Shown: positions 53,001 through 62,498, counted from the first letter of the stretch. The stretch is DNA of 64,000 nucleotides from Pseudomonas sp. B28(2017) (GCF_002113025.1 NZ_NEJH01000001.1:682001-746000); one strand, 5' to 3'. Notes: generated by a model from the sequence alone, not told the origin. Numbers and translations are program-made.

Positions 53001-53912
53001 TTACTGGCACACCTGCGGTACATCTGCCGCATTCATTTTCCGAATCACCAAACCGATGAACGCCGACACAGCGGGCGGAAGCTGCCGGCGGCTCGGATAC
53101 AGCACGTTCAGGCCGTAGCCGTTGGGCTGGTATTGAGGCAATACCGGGACCAGTACGCCGGCATCTACTTCAAGCTTGGCCATCATCGGCGGCAGCAGCG
53201 CGATGCCGAGGCCTGCCACGGCGGCCTTGCGCAGCGACTGAGCGGTATTGCCGCTGAAGCGCCCGGTCACTTGTATCTCTTCCTCACCCTTCGGACCGAT
53301 CAAACGCCATGTAGCGTGGCCGCCGGGATGCGCGGAAATCACGCAGTCGTGGCTCGCCAGGTCCTGCAGCGTGCGGGGTGAGCCACGCGCCGCGAGGTAG
53401 TCGGGGCTGGCGACCATCCCGACGCTGCGCGGGTCAAGGATCTGACGACCGACATAGCCTGAATCGCGCAAGGGGCCGCCGCGAAAGGCAACATCGATCT
53501 GCTCGGCGATCAGGTCGGCCTTTGCATCGCTGAGCACGAAGTCGAGTCGCACGCGTGGATACGCGGTCAGAAACTCGCTCACCCACGCCATCTCGAAGAA
53601 GTCGAAAAAGTCGGCCGGAGCCGCCACGCGCACCCGGCCACTGGGCTCACTACTGCCCGTGATCAAATCCTGTCCCGCTTCAAGCAGGTCATCGACGGCA
53701 CCCACGCAACGCTCATGAAAGCCCTGGCCTGCACTGGTGAGCGTGAGCTTGCGAGTCGAGCGTTGCAGCAGCCGAGTGCCGAGCCGCGTTTCAAGCTGCT
53801 GGATGCGCCGACTCACGGTATTGGGCGGCATGCCCAGCCGTCGCGCGGCTTCTGCAAAGCTGCCGCAGTGTACTACCTGCACAAACATGGCGATGTCATT
53901 GAGGTCGAGCAT
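53001..53912 (-). CDS. LysR-family transcriptional regulator (CrgA-like)
   Basis: The start MLDLNDIAMFVQVVHCG has AGGA eleven bases upstream. The 303-aa protein has the usual N-terminal HTH (SFAEAARRLGMPPNTVSRRI) and C-terminal effector domain. It is divergent from the pirin gene at 54035 with a 122-bp gap, the usual arrangement for a LysR regulator of a pirin-type gene. Confidence 0.9.
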   Translation of the reverse strand: MLDLNDIAMFVQVVHCGSFAEAARRLGMPPNTVSRRIQQLETRLGTRLLQRSTRKLTLTSAGQGFHERCVGAVDDLLEAGQDLITGSSEPSGRVRVAAPADFFDFFEMAWVSEFLTAYPRVRLDFVLSDAKADLIAEQIDVAFRGGPLRDSGYVGRQILDPRSVGMVASPDYLAARGSPRTLQDLASHDCVISAHPGGHATWRLIGPKGEEEIQVTGRFSGNTAQSLRKAAVAGLGIALLPPMMAKLEVDAGVLVPVLPQYQPNGYGLNVLYPSRRQLPPAVSAFIGLVIRKMNAADVPQVCQ

Positions 53913-54034
53913 GGCGGGGCATTCCTGATGCTGGTGGACGAGTGCAGTCCAATTGTACCGCCTTATCAAGCAATCAAGCCTGGCCTATTGTCTGGAGCAT
54001 CGGGCCGAAAGACCTTCAACTTCGAGTATTCACG

Positions 54035-54934
54035 ATGCCTTTCACGCAACAACTTCAGATCGATACACAAGACACCGTTACCCGGCGGGCCATCCGCTAC
54101 CGCACCACCGGCCATCGGCATGGCGCGATTGTGCGGTTGATGAGCCCTTCGGATCTTGGCCACCTGATCAAGCCTTTTGTGTTCCTTGACCTGTTTGAAG
54201 GCGAGAGCTCATTCATCAACGGCATGCCGCTGCATCCGCATTCGGGCATCGCTACGGTCACCGTCATTACCGAAGGCAATTTGCGTTTTGAGGATGCTGA
54301 TTCGGGTACGGGGATGATTGACCATGGCGGTGTTGAATGGATGTGCGCGGGTGGCGGGGTCTGGCATGGCAAGGAAATGTCGGTCGGTACATCGAAGCGC
54401 ATTCAAGGTTTTCAACTGTGGGTCGCACTACCGCCTGCGCTGGAAAACGCCAGTGTCGATAGCCAATACCTGGAGTCAGGCGCGATACCGCAAACGGGGC
54501 CGGCGCGTGTGATTCTGGGGACGTACCAGGGTGTGCAAAGCCCGGTCCGCGCTCCTGCTGGCATGAACTACCTGCTGGTCACGCTGCCTGCCGGAGAATC
54601 CTGGAGCTATGTTCCACCCGAGGGTCATGAGTCGTTGTGGTTGAGTGTCAGTCGCGGATCCCTCTGCGCACCGGAGGTGGTCATGGCGGGAGAAATGGTC
54701 GTCTTCGAACCTGGTAGCGGCAGCCTTACGCTCAAGGCCAAGCACAGCGATACGGTCTTCGTGATCGGCTCCGCCGAGCCTCATCCTTATGATCTCGCGC
54801 TGGGAAACTACTCGGTGCATACCAACCCGCAAGCCTTGCGTGCCGGGGAGGCGAAAATCGCCGAGATCGGTGCCCGGCTGCGTGAATACCTGAAAAAGCC
54901 AAACGGGTCAGCCAGCGTGCCTGTTTTCAAGTAA
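54035..54934 (+). CDS. Pirin-family protein
   Basis: The 299-aa protein has two cupin domains. Metal ligands are visible in PLHPHSGIATVTVITEG and in the following CAGGGVWHGKE. Members include quercetinase-like dioxygenases and redox-responsive regulators. The start MPFTQQLQIDTQDTVTRR has only a weak GAG upstream; an in-frame start 31 codons earlier would run into the regulator's promoter region. Divergent from a LysR regulator. Confidence 0.88.
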   Translation: MPFTQQLQIDTQDTVTRRAIRYRTTGHRHGAIVRLMSPSDLGHLIKPFVFLDLFEGESSFINGMPLHPHSGIATVTVITEGNLRFEDADSGTGMIDHGGVEWMCAGGGVWHGKEMSVGTSKRIQGFQLWVALPPALENASVDSQYLESGAIPQTGPARVILGTYQGVQSPVRAPAGMNYLLVTLPAGESWSYVPPEGHESLWLSVSRGSLCAPEVVMAGEMVVFEPGSGSLTLKAKHSDTVFVIGSAEPHPYDLALGNYSVHTNPQALRAGEAKIAEIGARLREYLKKPNGSASVPVFK

Positions 54935-55081
54935 CCCGAGAGTGCGGTCTGATTCGGCTGCAAAGGGGCGCAAACGACCCATTATAGATAGTCCGTCCCA
55001 CCTTCACCGACACTATATTGCCTTCGCTGAACGCAAGCATGCATGTCCCTAGCAGATATTTTATCGCTTGCGGAGGTTCAC

Positions 55082-55240
55082 GTGACAGCGTCCTTGAGTC
55101 AGCACTTCACAGTCTATGTCGGCATCGATTGGGCAGATACCAAGCAGGATATTTACCTACAGGCTGGGGATGACAATCATCGCCAGTTCGACTGTATCCC
55201 CCATCAGGTTGATTGCATTGACGAGTGGGCAAAGGGTTAA
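55082..55240 (+). pseudogene. IS110-family transposase, N-terminal fragment
   Basis: The GTG start follows GGAGG closely. The 52-aa frame carries the start of the DEDD catalytic domain (FTVYVGIDWADTKQDIYLQA) and then stops after EWAKG, where IS110 transposases continue for about 280 further residues. The rest is absent, and the end meets the stop of the minus-strand gene at 55237, so the element was cut by a deletion or recombination. Confidence 0.8.
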
Positions 55241-55554
55241 AAATGGATTTCAGCGGTCTTGAGTCCCAAGTCTCGAAGTTCGGCGATCAAGTCATCCAGA
55301 TGTCCGAAAGACTCGACCTCCTCGTTGTCATCAACCAAGAAATAACTTCTCCCGGCGTCCTTCTTGAAGAACACAATCCACTCCTTGGGGTTGGTCGGGT
55401 TTGCGATCAGATGGGTGTCAAAGGTCACGCCTTCGGCATGCTTGCTTTTCACAGCTGTACGATTCATGTCAGTCACCACGCTAAGCGCGCTCTCAAATTT
55501 CTCTATTTGCAGTGCATTCCCGTCCAGCTCCATCTGAGCTTTCACTATAAGCAT
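55237..55554 (-). CDS. Hypothetical protein beside the truncated transposase
   Basis: The 105-aa protein starts at MLIVKAQMELDGNALQIEKF (no strong ribosome site; MELDGN at 55533 is an alternative). It is soluble and acidic (EEVESFGHLDDLIAELRDLG near the C-terminus), with no recognised domain. It overlaps the end of the IS110 remnant by four bases, which places one boundary of the deleted element. It lies 88 bases from the SulP gene start. Confidence 0.55.
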   Translation of the reverse strand: MLIVKAQMELDGNALQIEKFESALSVVTDMNRTAVKSKHAEGVTFDTHLIANPTNPKEWIVFFKKDAGRSYFLVDDNEEVESFGHLDDLIAELRDLGLKTAEIHF

Positions 55555-55642
55555 ATTCAGCCGCACGAAGCAGTGGATCAAGGGCAGTTGTATTATCACT
55601 GCATGATAATATTATGCACATGCAGCCATTGAGGAGCTAGTC

Positions 55643-57304
55643 ATGATTGCGATAGCTGAGGCATGGAAGGCGGGGTTGTTGAGGCGAGGACACTGGCTTC
55701 GCAATTTGGTGTCTGGCGTGATCGTAGGGGTCGTGGCGCTCCCCCTGGCAATGGCGTTTGCCATTGCGTCTGGCGTCAAGCCTGAGCAAGGCATCTACAC
55801 CGCGATTATCGGTGGCCTGCTGGTTTCGTTCTTTGGGGGAAGCCGCTTGCAGATTGCCGGGCCGACAGGTGCGTTCATCGTGATTCTGGCGGGAGTCACG
55901 GCCAAGCATGGCGTTGACGGCCTGCAAATCGCCACGATGATGGCGGGAGCCATGTTGTTATTGCTGGGGATGGCACGGCTCGGTGCAATCATCAAGTTTA
56001 TCCCCGACCCGGTGATTGTCGGATTCACCGCGGGCATCGGCGTGATCATCTGGGTCGGACAGTGGAAAGACTTTTTCGGTCTACCGAATATCAGTGGTGA
56101 GCACTTCCATGAAAAGCTCTGGCATTTGCTACAGGCACTCCCGGATCTTCATATGGCCACCACCCTGTTGGCTGCACTCAGTCTTTTCCTGGTAATCACC
56201 GCGTCCAAAGTTCCCGGTCTCAAACGGGTGCCTGGCCCGCTAGTCGCAATGGCGGTCGCTACAGCGATACAGACAACCTTTCATTTCGAGGGGGTAGCCA
56301 CGATTGGCAGCGCATTTGGTGGCATACCTCAAGGTCTTCCAGCGTTTAGCCTGCCTGAAATCACGCTGTCCCGCGTCATCGATTTGATTGCTCCGGCTTT
56401 CACTATCGCGATGCTTGGAGCAATCGAATCGCTGCTGTCCGCAATGGTGGCCGATGGCATGGCGGGCACTAAGCATGATTCCAATCAGGAACTGATCGGT
56501 CAGGGGGTGGCTAACCTGGTCACGCCATTGTTTGGCGGCTTCGCAGCCACAGGAGCCATTGCCCGCACTGCAACCAATATCCGTAACGGCGGCACGAGCC
56601 CGCTGGCCGGCATTACGCACGCGGTCACCTTGGTGCTTATTATTCTGTTCCTGGCACCTCTAGCCTCAAACATCCCACTGTGCGCCCTGGCCGCCATTCT
56701 TTTCGTGGTCGCGTACAACATGAGCGAGTTGAAACACTTCAAGCGCATGGTCCAGCGAGCCCCACGCGCAGACGTATCCATCCTGCTCATCACCTTCAGC
56801 CTCACAGTGTTCAGCGACTTGGTGATCGCCGTGAATATTGGCGTCATTCTCGCGATGCTGCACTTCATGCGCCGCATGGCCTCATCTGTGGAGGTGCAGC
56901 AGATAGTCGAGCACGAACTTGAAGAAGAACTGAGGGTCAACGGGCATGCTCGCCTGCCGCCAGGGACACTGATTTATACGATTGAAGGGCCATTGTTCTT
57001 TGGCGCGGCTGAGACCTTCGAGCGTGTGTTAGCACAGACCCATACTGACCCACGCCTGCTGATTATCCGTCTGAAGCGCGTACCGTTCATGGATATCACG
57101 GGCTTGCAAGTGCTGGAGGAGGTTATTCAGCAGCTGCACAAGCGGAATATCGTGGTGAAACTCTGCGAAGCGAACACAAAGGTGCTCGGCAAACTGGATA
57201 GGGTGGGGATTCTGCAAGAAATCGGCCCGGAGCATTACCACGCCGATTTCAACATCGCCCTGGCCAACGCGGTCAGTCACCTGGAGGGGACGTCGACTCT
57301 CTAG
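55643..57304 (+). CDS. SulP-family anion transporter with STAS domain
   Basis: The 553-aa protein has the SulP N-terminal membrane core (LVSGVIVGVVALPLAMAFAI, and GPTGAFIVILAGVTAKHG, which provides the anion site), about 12-14 helices, and a C-terminal STAS domain (about 435-545; TLIYTIEGPLFFGAAETFER and PFMDITGLQVLEEVIQQL). Family members carry sulfate, bicarbonate or dicarboxylates. TTGAGGAG is the ribosome site. It sits next to IS110 debris, so the locus may have been rearranged. Confidence 0.9.
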   Translation: MIAIAEAWKAGLLRRGHWLRNLVSGVIVGVVALPLAMAFAIASGVKPEQGIYTAIIGGLLVSFFGGSRLQIAGPTGAFIVILAGVTAKHGVDGLQIATMMAGAMLLLLGMARLGAIIKFIPDPVIVGFTAGIGVIIWVGQWKDFFGLPNISGEHFHEKLWHLLQALPDLHMATTLLAALSLFLVITASKVPGLKRVPGPLVAMAVATAIQTTFHFEGVATIGSAFGGIPQGLPAFSLPEITLSRVIDLIAPAFTIAMLGAIESLLSAMVADGMAGTKHDSNQELIGQGVANLVTPLFGGFAATGAIARTATNIRNGGTSPLAGITHAVTLVLIILFLAPLASNIPLCALAAILFVVAYNMSELKHFKRMVQRAPRADVSILLITFSLTVFSDLVIAVNIGVILAMLHFMRRMASSVEVQQIVEHELEEELRVNGHARLPPGTLIYTIEGPLFFGAAETFERVLAQTHTDPRLLIIRLKRVPFMDITGLQVLEEVIQQLHKRNIVVKLCEANTKVLGKLDRVGILQEIGPEHYHADFNIALANAVSHLEGTSTL

Positions 57305-57325
57305 AGGCTAACTGTCCGTGTTGGA

Positions 57326-57514
57326 TTATGACTTGGTGTTGGTGGCAAGCTTACTCTTGGTCGAATAGCTGGCCCCGTGAGTGTCCAGGTAGTCGCGAAT
57401 CAGTTGACGGACCACCTGTGAAGGCGTCAGGTCTTGAGCAGCACAGAGTTCCTCGAAAGCTTTTTTCTTGATGGGGTCAATGAGCACAGTGAGGCGCGCA
57501 GTCTTGCTTTCCAT
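57326..57514 (-). CDS. Ribbon-helix-helix (CopG-type) DNA-binding protein
   Basis: The 62-aa product starts at MESKTARLTVLIDPIKKKAF, a short beta strand and helix typical of CopG-type dimers, followed by CAAQDLTPSQVVRQLIRDYL. No clear ribosome site precedes the ATG. No partner toxin gene is visible, so an antitoxin role cannot be claimed. It is convergent with the SulP gene. Confidence 0.65.
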   Translation of the reverse strand: MESKTARLTVLIDPIKKKAFEELCAAQDLTPSQVVRQLIRDYLDTHGASYSTKSKLATNTKS

Positions 57515-57776
57515 AGGGGTATTCAATCGCTTAAGTCGCAGGATGTTAATCAAATTGTAATTGCCTTGTTCTGTGCTGTCACTGTACAGGCGGCTTGCTG
57601 CTCGGTAGCTCGACTTTACTCCCAAGTAAAGATTTGGTTCTCACGGTGGATGATGAACCGGATCTGCTTCGACTCGGCATGGATCCCCATCCGCGAGGAA
57701 GGGAACAGATTCATTCCAAGCTGACCGCCTGCCTGCAACGGGTCGACTGTGATCAGTCACGAGCGACCGGAAATGG

Positions 57777-57832
57777 CTTTGGATTCAACCGGTCAATGCA
57801 ACAGATTGGCTAAATCGTTCAGCGGGCGTTTC
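57777..57832. repeat. IS-end-like remnant repeat, copy 2
   Basis: TTGGATTCAACCGGT, then CAACAGATTGGCTAAATCGT, is nearly identical to copy 1 at 47803-47857. The surrounding 57515-57960 holds no convincing gene. Confidence 0.65.
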
Positions 57833-57960
57833 GTAGTTTAGTGTTTTCCGAGGACGGCTGTTCAGCTGCCTTGTCACTTCATTGAGTGTGGCTTGCCATT
57901 GCAACCCTACCGATTTCGGTCTGGTCAGTTTTATCGCTACAAAGCAGAAGCTCTCACCTC

Positions 57961-58524
57961 TTAAATATCGCTATTTTGATACACCGTCGCACTCCAATAT
58001 TGGCTGCCGTTACGTTTTTGGCGAGTCCATCCATCTGCCTCCAGTTGTCTGGCGATCATTCGATTCATAATGCCATGACCGAGCAGCAGAACCGGTCCTT
58101 CGTCGGCAAGGGACTGAAGTCGTTGAGCTGCCGTGCTGGCGCGCATCTTCGTAGTGCCGACGGATTCGACTCGGCGTGAGTAACCGCACAACCATAGGAT
58201 TCGTAGGATAAATGCCCAGGTAAACGGCGATAGCCGTGGCTGTTTCCAGTGACCATAAGGCAGTGGCGCTTCACGGAAAAGCGCGTCGACGAGGGTGGAC
58301 TTCAGGCCAAGAGCCTGGACGGAAGTCAGCGCACGAGGCGCGTTACTCGAGACAATCACCGTGGCGGTTGCGGCGAGCTGCAGGCTGGCATCCGGGACGG
58401 GTTGAGTGGTAATTTCGGACCGGTCGTACTGTTCGATCCAGTTTTTCATATCGAGCGCTGACATTTTGTCGGTTGCGACCAGCTTTGGCTGGCCGTGACG
58501 CATCAGGATTATTTTTCTGCTCAC
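57961..58524 (-). CDS. Histidine phosphatase family protein
   Basis: The 187-aa protein starts at a GTG overlapping the preceding stop (GTGA). The catalytic RHG motif is in LMRHGQPKLVATD and the second histidine in LLLGHGIMNRM. Such proteins hydrolyse phosphate esters or phosphohistidine. A short hydrophobic stretch (FTWAFILRILWLCG) may associate with the membrane. It is the last gene of a three-gene operon with the epimerase and SnoaL-like protein. Confidence 0.82.
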   Translation of the reverse strand: MSRKIILMRHGQPKLVATDKMSALDMKNWIEQYDRSEITTQPVPDASLQLAATATVIVSSNAPRALTSVQALGLKSTLVDALFREAPLPYGHWKQPRLSPFTWAFILRILWLCGYSRRVESVGTTKMRASTAAQRLQSLADEGPVLLLGHGIMNRMIARQLEADGWTRQKRNGSQYWSATVYQNSDI

Positions 58525-59564
58525 TGTCTGTTCACGTCCTTGTCCTGGTGTGTTTCAAACCAACCGTGATCACGGTACCACGCTACGGTGTCGGTGATTG
58601 TTTGCTCCAGCGCCCGGAAACTCAGGTCGAGCTCTCGTTCACTCTTGCCGTGGTTGAAACGGGTGCGGTCCTTTTCTCGTACCAACAGGCGCAACGTGGC
58701 CATGCTCAGCAGAATGGGCTTGCCGGTAATACGCGCATAGATCTCCTGCACAGCCGCCAAGGTGTACAGAAAGGGCAGCGGCAGTTGTCGAACGGGTGTC
58801 TTGACGCCTGCGATACGCCCAAGAACGGGCACCAGCTCACGCATTGTCATATGCCGGCCCGCCGCGAGATAGCGCTCGCCTCGCCGTCCGTGTCTGGCGG
58901 CGGCAATCTGCGCCAATGCCACATCGCGGGCATCGACAACGGAGAAGCTACCGGGGATCAGTCCGGGCAATTTGCCGCGTACGACATCGTTGACCAACTG
59001 TCCCGAGGAGGTCGGGCCAATGTCGGCAGGACCCCACATCCAGCCAGGCAGGACCATGCAGGCATGCATCTCGGGATGGACTTCCAGGAACGACAGGACG
59101 ACACGGTCGGCGAGGATCTTGCTGCGGTAGTAGTCATCCGCGTCGGCGTCGACCCGCAGGCAGGTTTCATCGATTGACGTGCCGGGAGCGCCGTCGAGCA
59201 CGGCAATGGAAGACGTATGGATGAACCGTCGTATGCCAGCGCGGTAGGCCTGGCCAAGCAGGCTCCGGGTACCGGACACATTAATCTTTTCGAGCTCCTC
59301 CCAGTGACTGCCGCCCTTGTAGTTGTCGCGAAAGAACGCGGCGGTGTGGAACACCGTATCGCAGCCTTGCAGCGACGCTGCGAACGCGTCGACATCGACC
59401 ATGTCACCCACCACCAGTTCCACACCCGGCAAATGCTTGAACTGTTGTTCACCTTTGGCTCTTGAACGAACCAGGGCTTTGACCGCGTGGCCACGAGCGA
59501 CCAGTTCACGCACCAGGTTGTTGCCCAACAAGCCGGTCGCGCCAGTGACGAATGTGTTATGCAT
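58521..59564 (-). CDS. NAD-dependent epimerase/dehydratase, extended SDR family
   Basis: The 347-aa protein has the Rossmann motif TGATGLLGNNLVRELVARG and the catalytic YYRSK (Tyr and Lys four apart). It resembles dihydroflavonol-4-reductase-type SDRs that reduce or epimerise NAD(P)-bound ketones. Its start overlaps the SnoaL-like stop by eight bases. Confidence 0.88.
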   Translation of the reverse strand: MHNTFVTGATGLLGNNLVRELVARGHAVKALVRSRAKGEQQFKHLPGVELVVGDMVDVDAFAASLQGCDTVFHTAAFFRDNYKGGSHWEELEKINVSGTRSLLGQAYRAGIRRFIHTSSIAVLDGAPGTSIDETCLRVDADADDYYRSKILADRVVLSFLEVHPEMHACMVLPGWMWGPADIGPTSSGQLVNDVVRGKLPGLIPGSFSVVDARDVALAQIAAARHGRRGERYLAAGRHMTMRELVPVLGRIAGVKTPVRQLPLPFLYTLAAVQEIYARITGKPILLSMATLRLLVREKDRTRFNHGKSERELDLSFRALEQTITDTVAWYRDHGWFETHQDKDVNRQ

Positions 59565-59997
59565 GTGTCACCCCCTGACTCTGATCGGCCAACGGCATCA
59601 ATACTGCACTGTCGAAGAAGGCCTCTTCACGTATGGCCAAGCCGTCTCTGAAGGTGAAGTGTGCGGCGTAGTACACGGTAATGTGGCGTCCATGGGGTGG
59701 AATCACCCGGTCCGACAGCACTAATGGTGCAGCGAAAGTGCCGGTCAGGAAGGCGGTCAGTGCCAAACGATCGTGAGTGACGATAAATGGGCTCATGATC
59801 ACCTTGGCATCGGGGAACGCTTCGAGTATTGCGAGCTCTCGTCTGCGCATGGCCTCGCGACCGGTTTGTATCCCCATGCCATCGAAGTAGATGAAGTCTT
59901 CGGAAACCAGCGCAAGCATCGCCTCCAGGTCTCGGCGATTAAAGGCGCTGGCGGCGCGTGCCGCATAGTCGTTGGGGCCAGTAGTCATGCAGTCCAT
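59557..59997 (-). CDS. SnoaL-like/nuclear transport factor 2 fold protein
   Basis: The start is MDCMTTGPNDYAARA (59997) or MTTGPN three codons later. The 146-aa protein fits the SnoaL fold (AFNRRDLEAMLALVSEDFIYFDG; FIVTHDRLALTAFLTGTFAA; AAHFTFRDGLAIREEAFFD). Such proteins are polyketide cyclases or small-molecule hydratases/isomerases, or have no activity. First gene of the operon, divergent from a LysR regulator. Confidence 0.78.
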   Translation of the reverse strand: MDCMTTGPNDYAARAASAFNRRDLEAMLALVSEDFIYFDGMGIQTGREAMRRRELAILEAFPDAKVIMSPFIVTHDRLALTAFLTGTFAAPLVLSDRVIPPHGRHITVYYAAHFTFRDGLAIREEAFFDSAVLMPLADQSQGVTHA

Positions 59998-60104
59998 TCC
60001 ATTCTTTTCGAGGGGGTGTAGATATACCGTTGACGCCTCTGCCGAAAAACAGCGACTGCTGCATAATGGATTTGCAAATTTGCGGATCAGGGAAGATATG
60101 AAGC

Positions 60105-61019
60105 ATGGCTTTGCAAGCAAACTGGGACGATCTTCGTCTGCTGTTGGCAGTCTCGCGACGTGGCAGCTTTCTTCAGGCCGGCCAATTGCTGGGGGTCGCG
60201 GCGTCTACTGTGGCGCGACGGCTGACCCAACTTGAAGGCGCACTTGGCGAGCCACTCGTCGAGCGGGGAGTTGAAGGATGCAGGTTGACCCCGCGAGGCC
60301 AATCCCTTGTGGACGTTGCCCTGGCTGCAGAAGCGGGCTTGAGGCGTCAAACCGTTACGGGTATGTCCGAGCCACACACAGAGTTATCTGGCAATGTGGT
60401 GGTCAGTGCAGGAGAGGGGTTCTCGTCTTGCGTGCTGGAGGCCGCGAGTCGCTTCACCACCCTGCATCCGCGATGCTCGGTGGAGTTGCTGATAACAGCC
60501 GACTTTCACAAGATCGTCCGCGGCGTCGCAGACATTGCTGTACGCACGACTCATCTGGGCGAACCGTCGCTGATTTATCGCTCCATAGGCAGGCTCGCTT
60601 ACGGTGTCTTCGCCGATGCAGGCTATCTGAAGCGGTTTCCAGGGCTGACTCCGGCCACAGCGGTCAATATAGGCTTGCTGCCTCCGCTGGACATGTTGCC
60701 GCAAATGCGTGTGGCAAAGGCCGCGGGTCTGGACCGTACGCAGATCAGCGTGAGTTCGTTCGCGGTTCAGCTCGAATCGGTGAGGCGAGGTATGGGCGTG
60801 GCGGTGCTGCCCCGTATTCTGGCGAAGGATCTGATCGGGCTGTTCCCGGATCTGCAGCTTCCAGATATGGAGGTCTATCTGGTGACCCGGCCGCAGGCAT
60901 TGAAACAGGCTCACATCAAATGTTTTTTTGTCATCCTGGAGCAGGTAATGCTTGAAGCCCTTGCCATGGAAAGTGTCGAAGGGGGCCTCCTGGAGGGACG
61001 CTCCGAAATGAGCGCATGA
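60105..61019 (+). CDS. LysR-family regulator of the SnoaL/epimerase operon
   Basis: The 304-aa protein has the N-terminal HTH (SRRGSFLQAGQLLGVAASTV, ARRLTQLEGALGEPLVERG) and an effector domain. GGGAAG precedes the ATG. Its divergent placement, about 107 bp from the SnoaL start, implies control of that operon. Confidence 0.9.
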   Translation: MALQANWDDLRLLLAVSRRGSFLQAGQLLGVAASTVARRLTQLEGALGEPLVERGVEGCRLTPRGQSLVDVALAAEAGLRRQTVTGMSEPHTELSGNVVVSAGEGFSSCVLEAASRFTTLHPRCSVELLITADFHKIVRGVADIAVRTTHLGEPSLIYRSIGRLAYGVFADAGYLKRFPGLTPATAVNIGLLPPLDMLPQMRVAKAAGLDRTQISVSSFAVQLESVRRGMGVAVLPRILAKDLIGLFPDLQLPDMEVYLVTRPQALKQAHIKCFFVILEQVMLEALAMESVEGGLLEGRSEMSA

Positions 61020-61055
61020 GGCCGCTTGCTGCCTGTTGGGAGGGGCAGCAAACGG

Positions 61056-61082
61056 CTGTGGATTCAACCGGTCGGTTGACGC
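61056..61082. repeat. IS-end-like remnant repeat, copy 3 (short)
   Basis: CTGTGGATTCAACCGGTCGG matches the first part of copies 1 and 2. It lies right after the LysR stop and before the convergent permease stop. Confidence 0.5.
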
Positions 61083-61109
61083 TCCAAAGAGACCTGACGA
61101 AATGCCGGA

Positions 61110-62498
61110 TTAATGCAACAACGAGCGGCGCCTCGCATAGGCGAAGTAGATCACCAGGCCAATTGCCAACCACGCCCCGAATACTAGCCAGGTCGTCTGC
61201 TTGAGGAAGGTCATCAAGGTTACGCAGAACGCGATGGCGAGTAAGGGAACAATGGGCACGCCCGGGCATCTGAATGCGCGAGGGAGATCAGGTCGGGTCT
61301 TGCGCAATACGATCACTGCCACCGAGATCAGACTGAATGCAGCCAACGTACCGATGTTGATCAGCTCGGCGAGGACGTTCAGCGGAATCAGTGCCGAGAT
61401 CAGCCCGAAGACTATTCCGACCATCCAGGTGGCGAAAAACGGGGTGCCGAATCGTGGATGAATCCTGGAAAGGCGCTGGGGAAGCAGCCCGTCGCGCGAC
61501 ATCGCGTAGATGATCCGGGTTTGACCGTAAGCCATCACCAGAATGACGGTCGTCATGCCAATGATTGCGCCTAAATCAACGAACCCGGCAACCCAGCTTT
61601 CACCGGCATGTTGCAACGCCAATGAGACCGGATGATCAACGCCAAGGAATTGGGCATAGGGCACGATGCCGGTCATGACCATTGAAACGGCAACGTACAA
61701 CACCGCACAAACGGCCAGGGAACCGATAATGCCGATGGGGAGGTCACGCGCCGGTTTTTTCACTTCTTCGGCGGCAGAGGAAACCGCATCGAAACCAATA
61801 AAAGCAAAAAAAACCAGGGCCGAAGCACTCAAAATGCCTTGGCCACCGAAGGGCGCGAAAGGTTGCCAGTTAGCCGGCTGAACATGTCGCGCACCAACGG
61901 CGATGAAGAGCAGCACCACGGCGATCTTGATGATCACCATCACGTTGTTTACGCGCGCGGACTCCTTGATGCCCATGGAAAGCATCCAGGTAATCGCCAG
62001 CATAATCACCAGCGCGGGCAGGTTGAACCAGGTTTCCACACCGGGCAAAGAGCCTGGAGCCGCCGTAAGCACAACCGGAAGATTCAGCCCGAATCCGCTC
62101 AGCAGGGACTGGAAGTAACCCGACCACCCAACAGACACAGCCGAACTGGCCAGTCCGTATTCGAGCATCAGATCCCAGCCGATCATCCAGGCCACCAACT
62201 CTCCCAGCGTCGCGTAGCTGTAGGTGTAAATCGAGCCTGCTACCGGTACGGATGAGGCGAACTCGGCATAACAGAGCGCTGCAAATGCACAGGCCAACGC
62301 CGCTAACAGGAATGAAACCATGAGGGCCGGTCCCGCAGTCAATGCGCCGGTTCCGGTCAATACAAAGATGCCCGTCCCCACGATTGCACCGATACCAATC
62401 AGGACCAGGTCCATCGGCCCCAGCACTTTTTTCAACCCGGAAGGAGCTCGGGCAGCAGTAATCATTGCGTCCAGGTCTTTTGTTCTGAAAATGCTCAA
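61110..62498 (-). CDS. APC-family amino acid permease (CAT/YfnA type), TTG start
   Basis: The 462-aa protein starts at a TTG (GGAGG seven bases upstream) and has about 12 helices. The N-terminal signature is LKKVLGPMDLVLIGIGAIVG with TGIFVLTGTGALTAGPALM, then ESARVNNVMVIIKIAVVLLF. The cationic amino acid transporter subgroup fits best. It is divergent from the Lrp-type regulator at 62766, the classical permease-regulator pair. Confidence 0.87.
   Translation of the reverse strand: MSIFRTKDLDAMITAARAPSGLKKVLGPMDLVLIGIGAIVGTGIFVLTGTGALTAGPALMVSFLLAALACAFAALCYAEFASSVPVAGSIYTYSYATLGELVAWMIGWDLMLEYGLASSAVSVGWSGYFQSLLSGFGLNLPVVLTAAPGSLPGVETWFNLPALVIMLAITWMLSMGIKESARVNNVMVIIKIAVVLLFIAVGARHVQPANWQPFAPFGGQGILSASALVFFAFIGFDAVSSAAEEVKKPARDLPIGIIGSLAVCAVLYVAVSMVMTGIVPYAQFLGVDHPVSLALQHAGESWVAGFVDLGAIIGMTTVILVMAYGQTRIIYAMSRDGLLPQRLSRIHPRFGTPFFATWMVGIVFGLISALIPLNVLAELINIGTLAAFSLISVAVIVLRKTRPDLPRAFRCPGVPIVPLLAIAFCVTLMTFLKQTTWLVFGAWLAIGLVIYFAYARRRSLLH

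Noticed and set aside
57326..57514. Toxin-antitoxin pair at the ribbon-helix-helix gene
   Set aside because: No adjacent toxin-sized frame with RelE, ParE or other toxin features is present.
57434..57813. Short plus-strand frames between the SulP and phosphatase genes
   Set aside because: They overlap the RHH gene or the remnant repeat and show no recognisable protein.
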